Source: CAYONM01 sp964405325 (GTDB taxonomy: Bacteria; Planctomycetota; UBA11346). From it: 22,509 nt of DNA. This document shows, one piece after another, positions 1 through 6,719 of the stretch. The stretch covers positions 1-22,509 of the forward strand of contig CAYONM010000035.1 of NCBI GenBank assembly GCA_964405325.1, written 5' to 3'. A program made the translations under genes and the position numbers. The notes below the pieces were generated by a model that saw only the letters and a program-made list of their open reading frames with translations, was not told the origin of the DNA and did no database searches. Numbering within the stretch: the stretch's first letter is position 1; the number at the start of each line of letters is the position of its first letter.

Positions 1-74
1 TTTTCCGGTATGGTCTTTTCTGAACAGCCCTTACAGATACTTTTGATTGGCCCTGTCAGCAGAGGGGGCTGCCT
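1..74. other. window edge, no gene recognised
   Basis: Short non-coding stretch at the left edge of the window. I see no convincing reading frame, RNA gene or repeat in it. Confidence 0.4.
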
Positions 75-114
75 GTGAAAAAAACCGGCGCCTGCAGCAA
101 CCGGTTTGTTTCAC
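75..114 (-). terminator. Rho-independent terminator of the zinc peptidase gene
   Basis: The arms at 75-88 and 101-114 pair (GTGAAA, one mismatch, then AAACCGG with CCGGTTT) around a 12-base loop. Read on the minus strand, the stem leads into a run of seven T. It lies 19 bases past the stop of the minus-strand peptidase gene, where its terminator is expected. Confidence 0.75.
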
Positions 115-132
115 TCCGAGCGATAACGACGT

Positions 133-840
133 TTACCGACGCCCACCGATCAAACCTGCTTGCCAGGCCCAGTACAGCAATTGCATCAGGGACACCACCG
201 CCGCAGCGACGTAGGTCAGACCGGCAGCGGTCAATACCTTGCTCACCGCACGGTCCTCGTCATAGCCACTGGTGATGCCGGTGGTGGCCAGGATCCGCTT
301 GGCCCGGGCCGAGGCGTCGAATTCCACTGGAACAGTGATCAGAGTGAACAGGGTGGCGGCGCCAAACAGGATTACACCGGCAAGCGCCAGACCGTACCCA
401 GCGCCCTCTGCAGCCCCCATGACAATACCGCCGAACACCAGCCACGGTCCCAACTGCGAGCCGATGTTCGCTGGCGGCACCAGGACACTGCGCATCCACA
501 TGGGCATGTAATTGCGTGCGTGCTGGATGGCATGCCCCACCTCGTGCGCGGCAACACCGGCAGCGGCAGCATGCTGGCCGTGATAGACGTCCGGACTCAG
601 GGCCAGGGTCTTGCGCATGGGATTGTAGTGATCAGAAAGGAATCCCTCGGTTTGCACCACTTCGACATCGTGAATGCCTTCCTGACGTAGAATCGCCCGC
701 GCCACTTCGGCACCGGTGATCCCATTGCGCATCGGCACCTGCCGGGCGCTGGCAAAGGCCAATTTCACCAGCGCCGAGGCCCCCAATGACAACAACAGAC
801 CAACACCGAGAATGATCAGATAGATCGGGTTGAAAATCAT
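133..840 (-). CDS. membrane zinc metallopeptidase, YugP family
   Basis: Predicted 235-residue integral membrane protease of the YugP (Zn_peptidase_2) family. An N-terminal hydrophobic helix (about residues 5-27) is followed by the zinc-binding HEVGH motif at residues 99-103, which supplies two histidine ligands and the catalytic glutamate. Further hydrophobic segments lie near residues 125-171 and 205-225. The EFDAS motif at about 173-177, typical of the family, probably supplies the third zinc ligand. Length and architecture fit the family. The start at 840 has a good ribosome site (GGAGG, 8 bases upstream). The substrate is unknown; members are generally thought to act on membrane or secreted proteins. 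It stands apart from the upstream endonuclease gene by 73 bases and is closed by the terminator at 75-114. Confidence 0.9.
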   Translation of the reverse strand: MIFNPIYLIILGVGLLLSLGASALVKLAFASARQVPMRNGITGAEVARAILRQEGIHDVEVVQTEGFLSDHYNPMRKTLALSPDVYHGQHAAAAGVAAHEVGHAIQHARNYMPMWMRSVLVPPANIGSQLGPWLVFGGIVMGAAEGAGYGLALAGVILFGAATLFTLITVPVEFDASARAKRILATTGITSGYDEDRAVSKVLTAAGLTYVAAAVVSLMQLLYWAWQAGLIGGRR

Positions 841-913
841 GGCTCAATCCTCCAGACATGTTGATGCATATCGCATGCCAGATTTTCCCGAGTCACTTCG
901 ACCCAAACAAGGC

Positions 914-1549
914 TCAGCCAGCCAGAGACTCCACGCCACAGCGGGGACATTCCGACCCAATCGGACAAACGGCACAACGTGGCCGCCGTGGTCGACACAC
1001 CGTGCGACCGAGCTGAATCAACTGGTGACACAGCCGCACCCAATGCTGTGGTTCGACATGTTGGATGATCGCTTGCTCCGCCCCCTGCGGTTCCTCTTGC
1101 TCACACCAGCCGATACGGCGCAGAATCCGCTGTACATGGCCGTCAGCAGCAACCGCGGGAATGCCGAAAGCGTTACCTTGGACCACCGCCGCCACCTTGG
1201 GGCCCACCCCCGGCAAGGTCTGCAGCTGGTCGCGATCCTGCGGCACCAGGCCATCGTGGTAAGCCAACAAGACCCGTGCGCATTCGACAATGGCGCGTGC
1301 CTTCTGACCATGCAGTGGCAGCCGCCGCAGATACGGCTCCAGTTGACTGGGATGCAGGCCTGCATAACGCTCAATCCCACCCACATGCTCGTCCAGCACC
1401 GCCATCACCTGGTTGACCCGCACGTCGGACACCCGCGCCGACAAGATGGCGGCCACCAGCAGCTGCCAGGGCTCACGGGCATAGAGTTCACAGCTGGCAT
1501 CCGGCCACTGTTCGTGCAGGCGGGCGATCAGCAGCGAGCCACTGATCAT
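914..1549 (-). CDS. nth: endonuclease III (DNA glycosylase/AP lyase)
   Basis: Base-excision repair enzyme that removes oxidised pyrimidines and cuts the abasic site. The 211-residue product equals the length of the E. coli enzyme. The helix-hairpin-helix LPGVGPK carries the catalytic lysine at residue 118, and the catalytic aspartate is D136 in AADGHV. A 4Fe-4S loop C-X6-C-X2-C-X5-C is formed by C185, C192, C195 and C201. One oddity: the LSAQATD motif of E. coli reads LSARVSD here, so the glutamine that inserts into the DNA helix is replaced by arginine. The ATG overlaps the stop of the UbiA-family gene upstream (ATGA), suggesting translational coupling. A longer upstream reading in this frame is only an out-of-frame shadow of that gene. 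Confidence 0.93.
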   Translation of the reverse strand: MISGSLLIARLHEQWPDASCELYAREPWQLLVAAILSARVSDVRVNQVMAVLDEHVGGIERYAGLHPSQLEPYLRRLPLHGQKARAIVECARVLLAYHDGLVPQDRDQLQTLPGVGPKVAAVVQGNAFGIPAVAADGHVQRILRRIGWCEQEEPQGAEQAIIQHVEPQHWVRLCHQLIQLGRTVCRPRRPRCAVCPIGSECPRCGVESLAG

Positions 1550-2568
1550 TCCATCTTCCCGAGCAGCCGCAGCAGTGAGAACACCGGCACCAGCAATAAC
1601 ACCAGCACGCCATAGAGCGGGTGCGCCAAGGTGGCACAGAGGGCATCGAACCACAACATGCCACCCAGCAGGCGTTTGGTCAGGTGCGGCACCTGACGTT
1701 GTTCCAGGCCCTGCAGCAGACGCCACCAGCGGGGCACGATGCGCAGCAACCAGAAGCACAGCATCAACACGGCCCAGAGCATGCCGAGAAAGGCCAGCAG
1801 AAAGGCTTGGGACTCCAGCAAACCGACCAGCCAGGGTGTGGCAATGGCCCGCAACACCAAAAAGGGCACCGGAGCCACCAAAAACAACCCACCAATCAGC
1901 AGGTCCACACGGCGCCCCGGCCGGCTCTCCAATTCCGAGACCAGCGTCACGCCGGTAATATAACTCAAGAGCAAGAGCGGATACGTCGGCATCAGACCAG
2001 TCAGGCCCATCTGCTCTACATCCACAGCGCCAGTCAGGCTGGTCAACAACATGCGATCGAACAGATCCGGACCAAAGGCCAACAGCACAAACAGCGCATG
2101 ACTCGCCCGCACCAGACCCATGCACAACGAACCGATATACGGCCAGTGTTTGGCTGCAGTATTATAGCAGAAGATCAGCATCAACACCACGCCCGCGCAG
2201 AAAAATCCGCGAAAGCCCAGCTGCAGCGCCGCCAGCAGCGAGCCGATTGCCAGCACGCACCCCACCACCAAGGCCGAGCCCGGGCCAATATGACCGCTAA
2301 CCAAGGGTTTATCGGGATGCAAGACACGGTCGCGCTCAACATCCAGGATGTCATTCCAGACCATGCCGGTCAGATACAGCAGCACGCTGCTCAGGCAGAC
2401 CCACAACACCAGATCCACGTTGCGATAGAGCTTGATCGCCAACAGCAGCGGATCATCACCGTCCAGATAGACCACCATGGCCCAGGCCGCAAGGGCATTG
2501 CTCAACAGGGTCACAGACCCGCTGATGCGAAGCAGTCGGAACCAGGCGGACAACCAACGCCAAGGCAT
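1546..2568 (-). CDS. UbiA-family prenyltransferase
   Basis: Polytopic membrane enzyme of 340 residues, expected to transfer a polyprenyl group onto an aromatic or other polar acceptor. The Mg-diphosphate motif NDILDVERD is at residues 72-80. Roughly eight to nine hydrophobic segments cover the rest of the protein. The start at 2568 is supported by GAGGAA 9 bases upstream. A second acidic motif typical of the family is less clear; SELES near residues 210-214 is the nearest candidate. The acceptor cannot be told from sequence: quinone, heme and chlorophyll pathways all use this fold, and no such pathway genes lie nearby. The only partner is nth, joined by a 4-base overlap. The family call is firm; the exact role is not. 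Confidence 0.85.
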   Translation of the reverse strand: MPWRWLSAWFRLLRISGSVTLLSNALAAWAMVVYLDGDDPLLLAIKLYRNVDLVLWVCLSSVLLYLTGMVWNDILDVERDRVLHPDKPLVSGHIGPGSALVVGCVLAIGSLLAALQLGFRGFFCAGVVLMLIFCYNTAAKHWPYIGSLCMGLVRASHALFVLLAFGPDLFDRMLLTSLTGAVDVEQMGLTGLMPTYPLLLLSYITGVTLVSELESRPGRRVDLLIGGLFLVAPVPFLVLRAIATPWLVGLLESQAFLLAFLGMLWAVLMLCFWLLRIVPRWWRLLQGLEQRQVPHLTKRLLGGMLWFDALCATLAHPLYGVLVLLLVPVFSLLRLLGKME

Positions 2569-2625
2569 TCAGTCGCTTCCTCAATAGCACAAACAGGGCA
2601 GCGGCAAGAACCAATCCCGTGAGAT

Positions 2626-2661
2626 AGAAAGACGACGCCCGCAAACGGGCGTCGTCCTATC
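2626..2661 (-). terminator. terminator hairpin after the FKBP gene
   Basis: A perfect 11-base stem, GACGACGCCCG (2631-2641) with CGGGCGTCGTC (2646-2656), closes a CAAA loop. GATAG and CTATC extend it across a small bulge. On the minus strand it is followed by a weak T-rich tract (TTTCTATCT). It lies between the FKBP gene stop and the UbiA-family start, both on the minus strand, so it probably separates the two transcripts. Confidence 0.65.
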
Positions 2662-2705
2662 GTCAGCAATGGTCACCGGTCGGCAACCGCGCTCTGGCAA
2701 GGGAA

Positions 2706-3389
2706 CTACTCCTCGCCGAGGATCTCCAGCAGCTCGACTTCGAAGACCAGGGTCTCATTCGGACCGATCTTGGCGCCAGAACCGCTTTCGCCGTAGGCCA
2801 TGTCAGCCGGAATGTACAGCTTCCACTTGCCGCCGGTCTTCATCAGCTGCAGACCTTCGGTCCAGCCCTTGATGACACCGTTGAGTGGGAATTCTGCCGG
2901 CGTCCCGCGGCTGTAGGAACTGTCGAATTCAGTGCCGTCGATCAAAGTACCACGATAATGCACCTTGACCTTGTCGGTGGCGGCCGGCTTGGCGCCAGAA
3001 CCTTCGGTGATGACCTCGTAGGCCATGCCGCTGGGCAAGATTACGACGCCTTCCTTCTGGCCAATCTCTTCCAGAAAGGCCTTGCCCTTGGCCATATTGT
3101 CGGCGCCCTTGGATGCTTCGGCCGCCTGCTGCTTCTGCCGCATGGCGTCGTACAATTTCTGCTGCTCATCCAAGGGAACGATGGGATCTTTGTCTGCCAG
3201 GGCATCACGAATGCCGGCCATCAGCAATTCCTGGTCGAGACCAAGGTCGTCAACCATCTGCTTGATCTGAGTACCGACATTGGCGTAGGCGAACAGATAG
3301 CTGAAACGCTCTTCGTCAGTGGTGGGCTCAGCCGCTCGCAGACCGCCAGCAACCAGCACGGCCAGGGTGGTGGTAAGGAGAAAACGCAT
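2706..3389 (-). CDS. FKBP-type peptidyl-prolyl isomerase, exported (Mip/FkpA-like)
   Basis: Prolyl isomerase and chaperone of 227 residues. A signal peptide (about residues 1-19, ending near LRAAEP) points to export. An FKBP N-terminal dimerisation-type helical region (about 25-115, charged and glutamine-rich) is followed by the FKBP catalytic domain (about 137-227). That domain contains VHYRGTLIDGTEFDSSYSRG, the GVIKGWTEGLQLM helix and the YIPADMAYGESG loop, all typical of Mip/FkpA proteins. The start at 3389 has GGGAG just upstream. A longer open frame extends past it but is the shadow of hisA. It is divergent from hisA across a 90-base spacer that must hold both promoters. Likely role: folding of envelope proteins. 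Confidence 0.92.
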   Translation of the reverse strand: MRFLLTTTLAVLVAGGLRAAEPTTDEERFSYLFAYANVGTQIKQMVDDLGLDQELLMAGIRDALADKDPIVPLDEQQKLYDAMRQKQQAAEASKGADNMAKGKAFLEEIGQKEGVVILPSGMAYEVITEGSGAKPAATDKVKVHYRGTLIDGTEFDSSYSRGTPAEFPLNGVIKGWTEGLQLMKTGGKWKLYIPADMAYGESGSGAKIGPNETLVFEVELLEILGEE

Positions 3390-3479
3390 ACAAACTCCCG
3401 AGTTCGGGGTGAAAAAGGGGCAGGCTTGCGGTCGGCAGGAGCGACACAAGCATGCATCCGCTGAGCCCTGGAGGATTGC

Positions 3480-4247
3480 ATGACCCGGTTTCGAGCCTGC
3501 ATCGACCTGCATCAGGGGGCCGTGAAACAGATCGTCGGCGGCAGTCTCCGCGACAATGGCGACGGCCTGCGGACCAATTTCGTCGCCGAACACGACGCCG
3601 CCTGGTTTGCCGCCCGCTATCGCGATGACGGCCTGCGTGGCGGACATGTGATCATGCTCGGGCCCGGCAACGAGGTCGCGGCGCGCGGCGCCCTGGCGGC
3701 CTGGCCCGGTGGCCTCCAGGTGGGCGGTGGCATCAATGCCGATAACGCCCGAACCTGGTTGGACGCCGGCGCCGCAGCGGTGATCGTCACCTCCTGGCTG
3801 TTTCCCGACGACGACCTGGATCGCCAACGCCTGGCGATCCTGCAGCGCCTCCTGCAACCAGAAGAACTGGTCATCGACCTCAGCTGCCGCCGCCAGGACG
3901 ACGGCTGGTACGTCGCCACCAAACGCTGGCAGCACATCACCCAGGTCCGCCTGGGGCCAGCGCTGCTGCAGGAGCTGGCGGCACACTGCTGCGAATTTCT
4001 GGTGCACGCCGCCGACGTCGAGGGTCTGTGCCAGGGTATTGACGAGGGTCTGGTACAAGCCCTGGCCGAATGGTCCCCTCGACCGTGCACCTATGCTGGC
4101 GGCGGTCGGCAGCTGGCCGATCTGCAGCGCGTCCAGGAGCTAAGCCAGGGACGAGTCGATCTGACCTTCGGCTCGGCCCTGGATCTGTTTGGCGGTACCG
4201 GTGTACGCTACCAGGACTGCGTCGCCTGGAATGCCAGCCACGCCTGA
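3480..4247 (+). CDS. hisA: ProFAR isomerase, eukaryotic HIS6 type
   Basis: Histidine biosynthesis enzyme that isomerises ProFAR to PRFAR, of 255 residues. It reads like yeast HIS6 rather than standard bacterial HisA. Shared blocks, as I recall the yeast protein, include CIDLHQGAVKQIVGG, LQVGGGIN, VIVTSWLF, DLSCR, HAADVEGLC and VDLTFGSALD. The catalytic aspartates would be D9 (CIDLH) and D133 (VIDLSCR). The start is supported by GGAGG 6 bases upstream. It is divergent from the FKBP gene and convergent with the epimerase gene 26 bases downstream. No other his gene is in the window, so the pathway must be encoded elsewhere. Confidence in the enzyme is high; the eukaryote-type assignment rests on remembered family sequences. 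Confidence 0.9.
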   Translation: MTRFRACIDLHQGAVKQIVGGSLRDNGDGLRTNFVAEHDAAWFAARYRDDGLRGGHVIMLGPGNEVAARGALAAWPGGLQVGGGINADNARTWLDAGAAAVIVTSWLFPDDDLDRQRLAILQRLLQPEELVIDLSCRRQDDGWYVATKRWQHITQVRLGPALLQELAAHCCEFLVHAADVEGLCQGIDEGLVQALAEWSPRPCTYAGGGRQLADLQRVQELSQGRVDLTFGSALDLFGGTGVRYQDCVAWNASHA

Positions 4248-4273
4248 CCAAGGGAAGACGATGCCAGTCGGGC

Positions 4274-5677
4274 TTAGGGCCCCAATTCGAAACGCAGGCA
4301 GCTCTCCAGGTCCGGAAACAACCAGGGATAGGCATCCAGACTGCGATTCTCGACCCGTTGCGAAGCCAACAGCAGGGCCTGGCCCATGCGACCGAATAAC
4401 AACTGGACGACGAAAGCCGGCAAAGGCAGCAAAGCAGGACGACGCAGCACGCGACCCAGGCAACGAGCCAACTCGGCCTGACGGACCGCTTGTGGCGCCA
4501 CAGCGTTGACCACCCGCGGACAGGAAGGCGTGAACAAGGCGTGTTCGATCAAGCCGAGCACATCGTCCAGGGCGATCCAGCTCAGCCACTGCTGACCGCC
4601 ACCGATACGCCCTCCCAAACCAGCACGAAAGGCCGGCAGCATCCGCGCCAGAGCCCCACCACGTGCACTGAGCACCACGCCGAGTCGCAGAATCCGCACC
4701 GCCAAGCCGGCCTCGCTGGCCGCGTGCAGAGCCGCTTCCCAGTCATCGCAAACGCCAGCCAGGAAGCCACTGCCAAGCGGTGAGCGCTCGTGTGCGACAG
4801 CCTCCCCGGTCTCGCCATAGTAGCCGATGGCGGTGGCCACCACCAGACGAGCCTGGGGCGCATGCCGACGCATCTCCTGCACCAGCAGGGCGGTGCCACG
4901 CACCCGACTTTCCCGGATCTGTCGCCGCCGCGCCGGCGTCCAACGGCCCCCGGCGATGTTGGCCCCAGCCAGATGCACCACCGCATCGCAGCCACGCAGC
5001 GCCTCCACATCCAGCTGCCCGCCCTCCGGATCCCAACCGAAGGTGGCCTTGCCGGCGTCGCCACGACGCCGTAACAGGCGCCTTACCCGATGCCCAGCCC
5101 CCTGCAAATAGGCCACCAGCTGTTGACCGATCAGTCCGCTGGACCCGGTGACCACAATGGTCTGATGCGGCTGCCCGTGAAAGCGGGCGTGCTGCCGCAG
5201 ATCGTTGATGGTTCGCTGATGTCGGAACGCGAACAGGTGATCCAACTGCCGCCGCACCCACCAATCGGCCAACACCCGTGACACGGGCGCCAGGGGCAAG
5301 CGGTATCGGATCCGGTCTTCCAGTTGACAGGCACCGCCCGGCGCATCGGTGAAACGATGCTCGTGCCGCCAGACAGCAAAGGGACCACGCGCCTGCTCGT
5401 CGGCGAATCCGATCCCATCCAGCAAGCCGTGGAAATGCGCCACCCACTCGTGCCGTCGCCACCAGGAGCGCAGCTGCAGCACGGTTTCCTGACCCGGTAG
5501 TGGCTCGGATTCGCGGAGGATCTCGACACGCTGCCAGGGCGGCAACAAGCGCGGCAGGGCACCTGCTCGACGATGCCAGGTCAATGCCTGCTCCACCGAG
5601 GTTGGCAACACCACCGAACGACGATAGCCGGTGGTGGCGAGGGATCTGGCATCAACCCCGTTTACGCATCGTGACAT
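4274..5677 (-). CDS. TIGR01777-family NAD-dependent epimerase/dehydratase with N-terminal extra domain
   Basis: Protein of 467 residues in two parts. Residues 20-165 look like a START/SRPBCC-type ligand-binding domain (RSVVLPTSVEQALTWH at the start, then a strand-rich stretch ending in LDHLFAFRHQRTINDL). Residues 172-467 form an extended SDR of the TIGR01777/YfcH group. The nucleotide-binding motif TGSSGLIG is at 177-184, followed by VVHLAGANIAGGRW, the ATAIGYYGETG active-site region with its tyrosine, and a C-terminal DUF1731-like segment. Substrate unknown; relatives are called cell-division inhibitor SulA-like without good evidence. The start ATG overlaps the end of the HAD gene upstream by 16 bases, so the two are probably co-transcribed. 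Confidence 0.85.
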   Translation of the reverse strand: MSRCVNGVDARSLATTGYRRSVVLPTSVEQALTWHRRAGALPRLLPPWQRVEILRESEPLPGQETVLQLRSWWRRHEWVAHFHGLLDGIGFADEQARGPFAVWRHEHRFTDAPGGACQLEDRIRYRLPLAPVSRVLADWWVRRQLDHLFAFRHQRTINDLRQHARFHGQPHQTIVVTGSSGLIGQQLVAYLQGAGHRVRRLLRRRGDAGKATFGWDPEGGQLDVEALRGCDAVVHLAGANIAGGRWTPARRRQIRESRVRGTALLVQEMRRHAPQARLVVATAIGYYGETGEAVAHERSPLGSGFLAGVCDDWEAALHAASEAGLAVRILRLGVVLSARGGALARMLPAFRAGLGGRIGGGQQWLSWIALDDVLGLIEHALFTPSCPRVVNAVAPQAVRQAELARCLGRVLRRPALLPLPAFVVQLLFGRMGQALLLASQRVENRSLDAYPWLFPDLESCLRFELGP

Positions 5678-6339
5678 AACAGTTGTCCATCCAACGCGCG
5701 AATCAACTCATCAGCTGCATCGAACAAGACATCCCAGGCAAAGGTCCGCAACTCGGCCGCATCGTGCGCACCCCAGGTCACGCCCCACGCCAGACACCCG
5801 GCAGCACGAGCAACACCATAATCGACATCGCTATCGCCAATATAGGCAACCTGCTCCGGCGCCAGATCAAAGGCGGCGAGAATGCGCTGCAGTCCTTGCG
5901 GATCGGGCTTGGGTGCCGGCACGTCCTCTTCACCAAAAATGATCGACAGCTGACTCGTCAAACCGTGATGGGCACAGATCTCGCGCACCAGGGCCCCCTC
6001 GTTGTTACTGAGCAAGGCCAGACGAAGACCGCGGGTGTGGGCCAGCTGGAGCAATTCCCGCATGCCCGGATACACCCGCGTCGGTACCGGCGCCAGACGT
6101 CTGGCTTCCCCATAAAAGGCCTGCGCCAGGTCCACGCCACGCGGATCATCCCAGTCCAGTCCAGCAGCCAGGCACATGCGCGGTGCGGTTGGCAAGCGCA
6201 TGCCGGCGACCACCTCGTCTGGTGTACGCTGATCAAAGCCGAAAACCGACAGAATGCGATTGGTCGCGGCCACGACCAAGGGCAAGGAATCGATGACGGT
6301 GCCGTCGTGGTCGAAGACAAGCGCGGCAAGAGAGCTCAT
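5662..6339 (-). CDS. HAD-superfamily phosphatase, Gph-like
   Basis: Haloacid-dehalogenase-type hydrolase of 225 residues, similar in layout to phosphoglycolate phosphatase. Motif I is FDHDGT, with the nucleophile at D10 and the general acid/base at D12. Motif II is LLSNN, motif III the lysine in PKPDP, and motif IV is GDSDVD. A helical cap of the C1 type lies between motifs I and II (about residues 18-85). The exact substrate cannot be read from sequence. The start at 6339 is set by the catalytic N-terminus, but its ribosome site is odd: AGGGAG lies about 18 bases away, with a perfect hairpin (6341-6357) between it and the ATG. The downstream epimerase gene overlaps its 3' end. Confidence 0.88.
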   Translation of the reverse strand: MSSLAALVFDHDGTVIDSLPLVVAATNRILSVFGFDQRTPDEVVAGMRLPTAPRMCLAAGLDWDDPRGVDLAQAFYGEARRLAPVPTRVYPGMRELLQLAHTRGLRLALLSNNEGALVREICAHHGLTSQLSIIFGEEDVPAPKPDPQGLQRILAAFDLAPEQVAYIGDSDVDYGVARAAGCLAWGVTWGAHDAAELRTFAWDVLFDAADELIRALDGQLLCHDA

Positions 6340-6340
6340 A

Positions 6341-6363
6341 GCGGCAGAGGCTGCCGCCTCCCT
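6341..6363 (-). promoter_or_regulatory. hairpin between Shine-Dalgarno and start of the HAD gene
   Basis: GCGGCAG (6341-6347) and CTGCCGC (6351-6357) form a perfect 7-base stem with a 3-base loop. On the minus strand the order is GGGAGG, hairpin, one base, ATG. Folding would bring the distant Shine-Dalgarno next to the start, similar in principle to the structured start of phage T4 gene 38. The function is inferred. Confidence 0.4.
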
Positions 6364-6474
6364 GCCATGAGTCGAGTCTATGGTCAGAAACGGTTCGGCT
6401 CAGGCCCACAAACCGGGCGCCGCCCGGAACCCATGGGCTCGATCGTATCGGTCGGCGCCCGGTTTTCGCTCTTA

Positions 6475-6630
6475 GGGTGCGGAAAGAAATAAACGTTACA
6501 GATCGCGCAGAGATTTTGTCGATCCTTCAAGGCGCGAAGAGTGAGCATATCGGGCATATGTGAGCGATAAGCAACGCAGAAGGGCGGCAAAAGATCAAGC
6601 GAAATGTAATGTTTATTTTTTGACGGGCCC
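6475..6630. mobile_element. 156-bp MITE-like snap-back element inside repeat copy A
   Basis: This sequence is absent from copy B, which gives the empty site: copy B joins GGCTC directly to TTACATCGAGG. Here TTA occurs on both sides of the insert (6472-6474 and 6631-6633), fitting a 3-base target duplication. The ends are imperfect inverted repeats of about 26 bases (GGG at the left, CCC at the right, sharing AAATAAAC and TTACA). The similarity continues inward, so the element can fold nearly end to end around CATAT-CGGGC-ATATG. It has no coding capacity, so movement would need a transposase supplied from elsewhere. Confidence 0.7.
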
Positions 6631-6662
6631 TTACATCGAGGGGCAAGCCCCTCGGACCCCAG

Positions 6663-6719
6663 AAGCTGAGCCCGCAAAAACACCTTTTTTTCTGCTCGAA
6701 GTTTTTGCGAGCTCAGCTT
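6663..6719 (-). terminator. terminator hairpin after the PfkB gene (part of repeat copy A)
   Basis: AAGCTGAGC on the minus strand starts directly after the TAA stop of the kinase gene. The arms of 19 bases (6663-6681, 6701-6719) pair with one mismatch and enclose a 19-base loop containing a run of seven T on the plus strand. The arm ends carry A5/T5 blocks, as in bidirectional terminators. Confidence 0.6.

Larger units (their letters stand above)
6410..6719 (-). repeat. compound hairpin repeat, copy A (interrupted by a MITE-like insert)
   Basis: This 310-base unit starts at the base after the PfkB gene stop and fills most of the 380-base spacer to the HAD gene. Read on the minus strand it holds three hairpins. 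The first is a 19-base stem with one mismatch (6663-6681 with 6701-6719). The second is CGAGGGGC with GCCCCTCG (6637-6654). The third is a perfect 13-base stem, AAACCGGGCGCCG (6410-6422) with its complement at 6453-6465. Copy B at 13955-14105 has the same parts in the same order after another gene's stop. The first hairpin probably terminates transcription. A 156-base insert splits this copy. Confidence 0.85.

Noticed and set aside
1550..2125. Longer N-terminus for endonuclease III
   Set aside because: The extension is the out-of-frame reading of the UbiA-family gene, and the ATG at 1549 gives the exact family length.
2456..2644. Minus-strand frame beginning with a hydrophobic stretch before the UbiA-family gene
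   Set aside because: It starts at a TTG inside the terminator hairpin and overlaps the UbiA-family start, which has its own good ribosome site.
6384..6683. Minus-strand frame of 99 residues across repeat copy A
   Set aside because: It lies wholly within hairpin repeat and MITE-like sequence.
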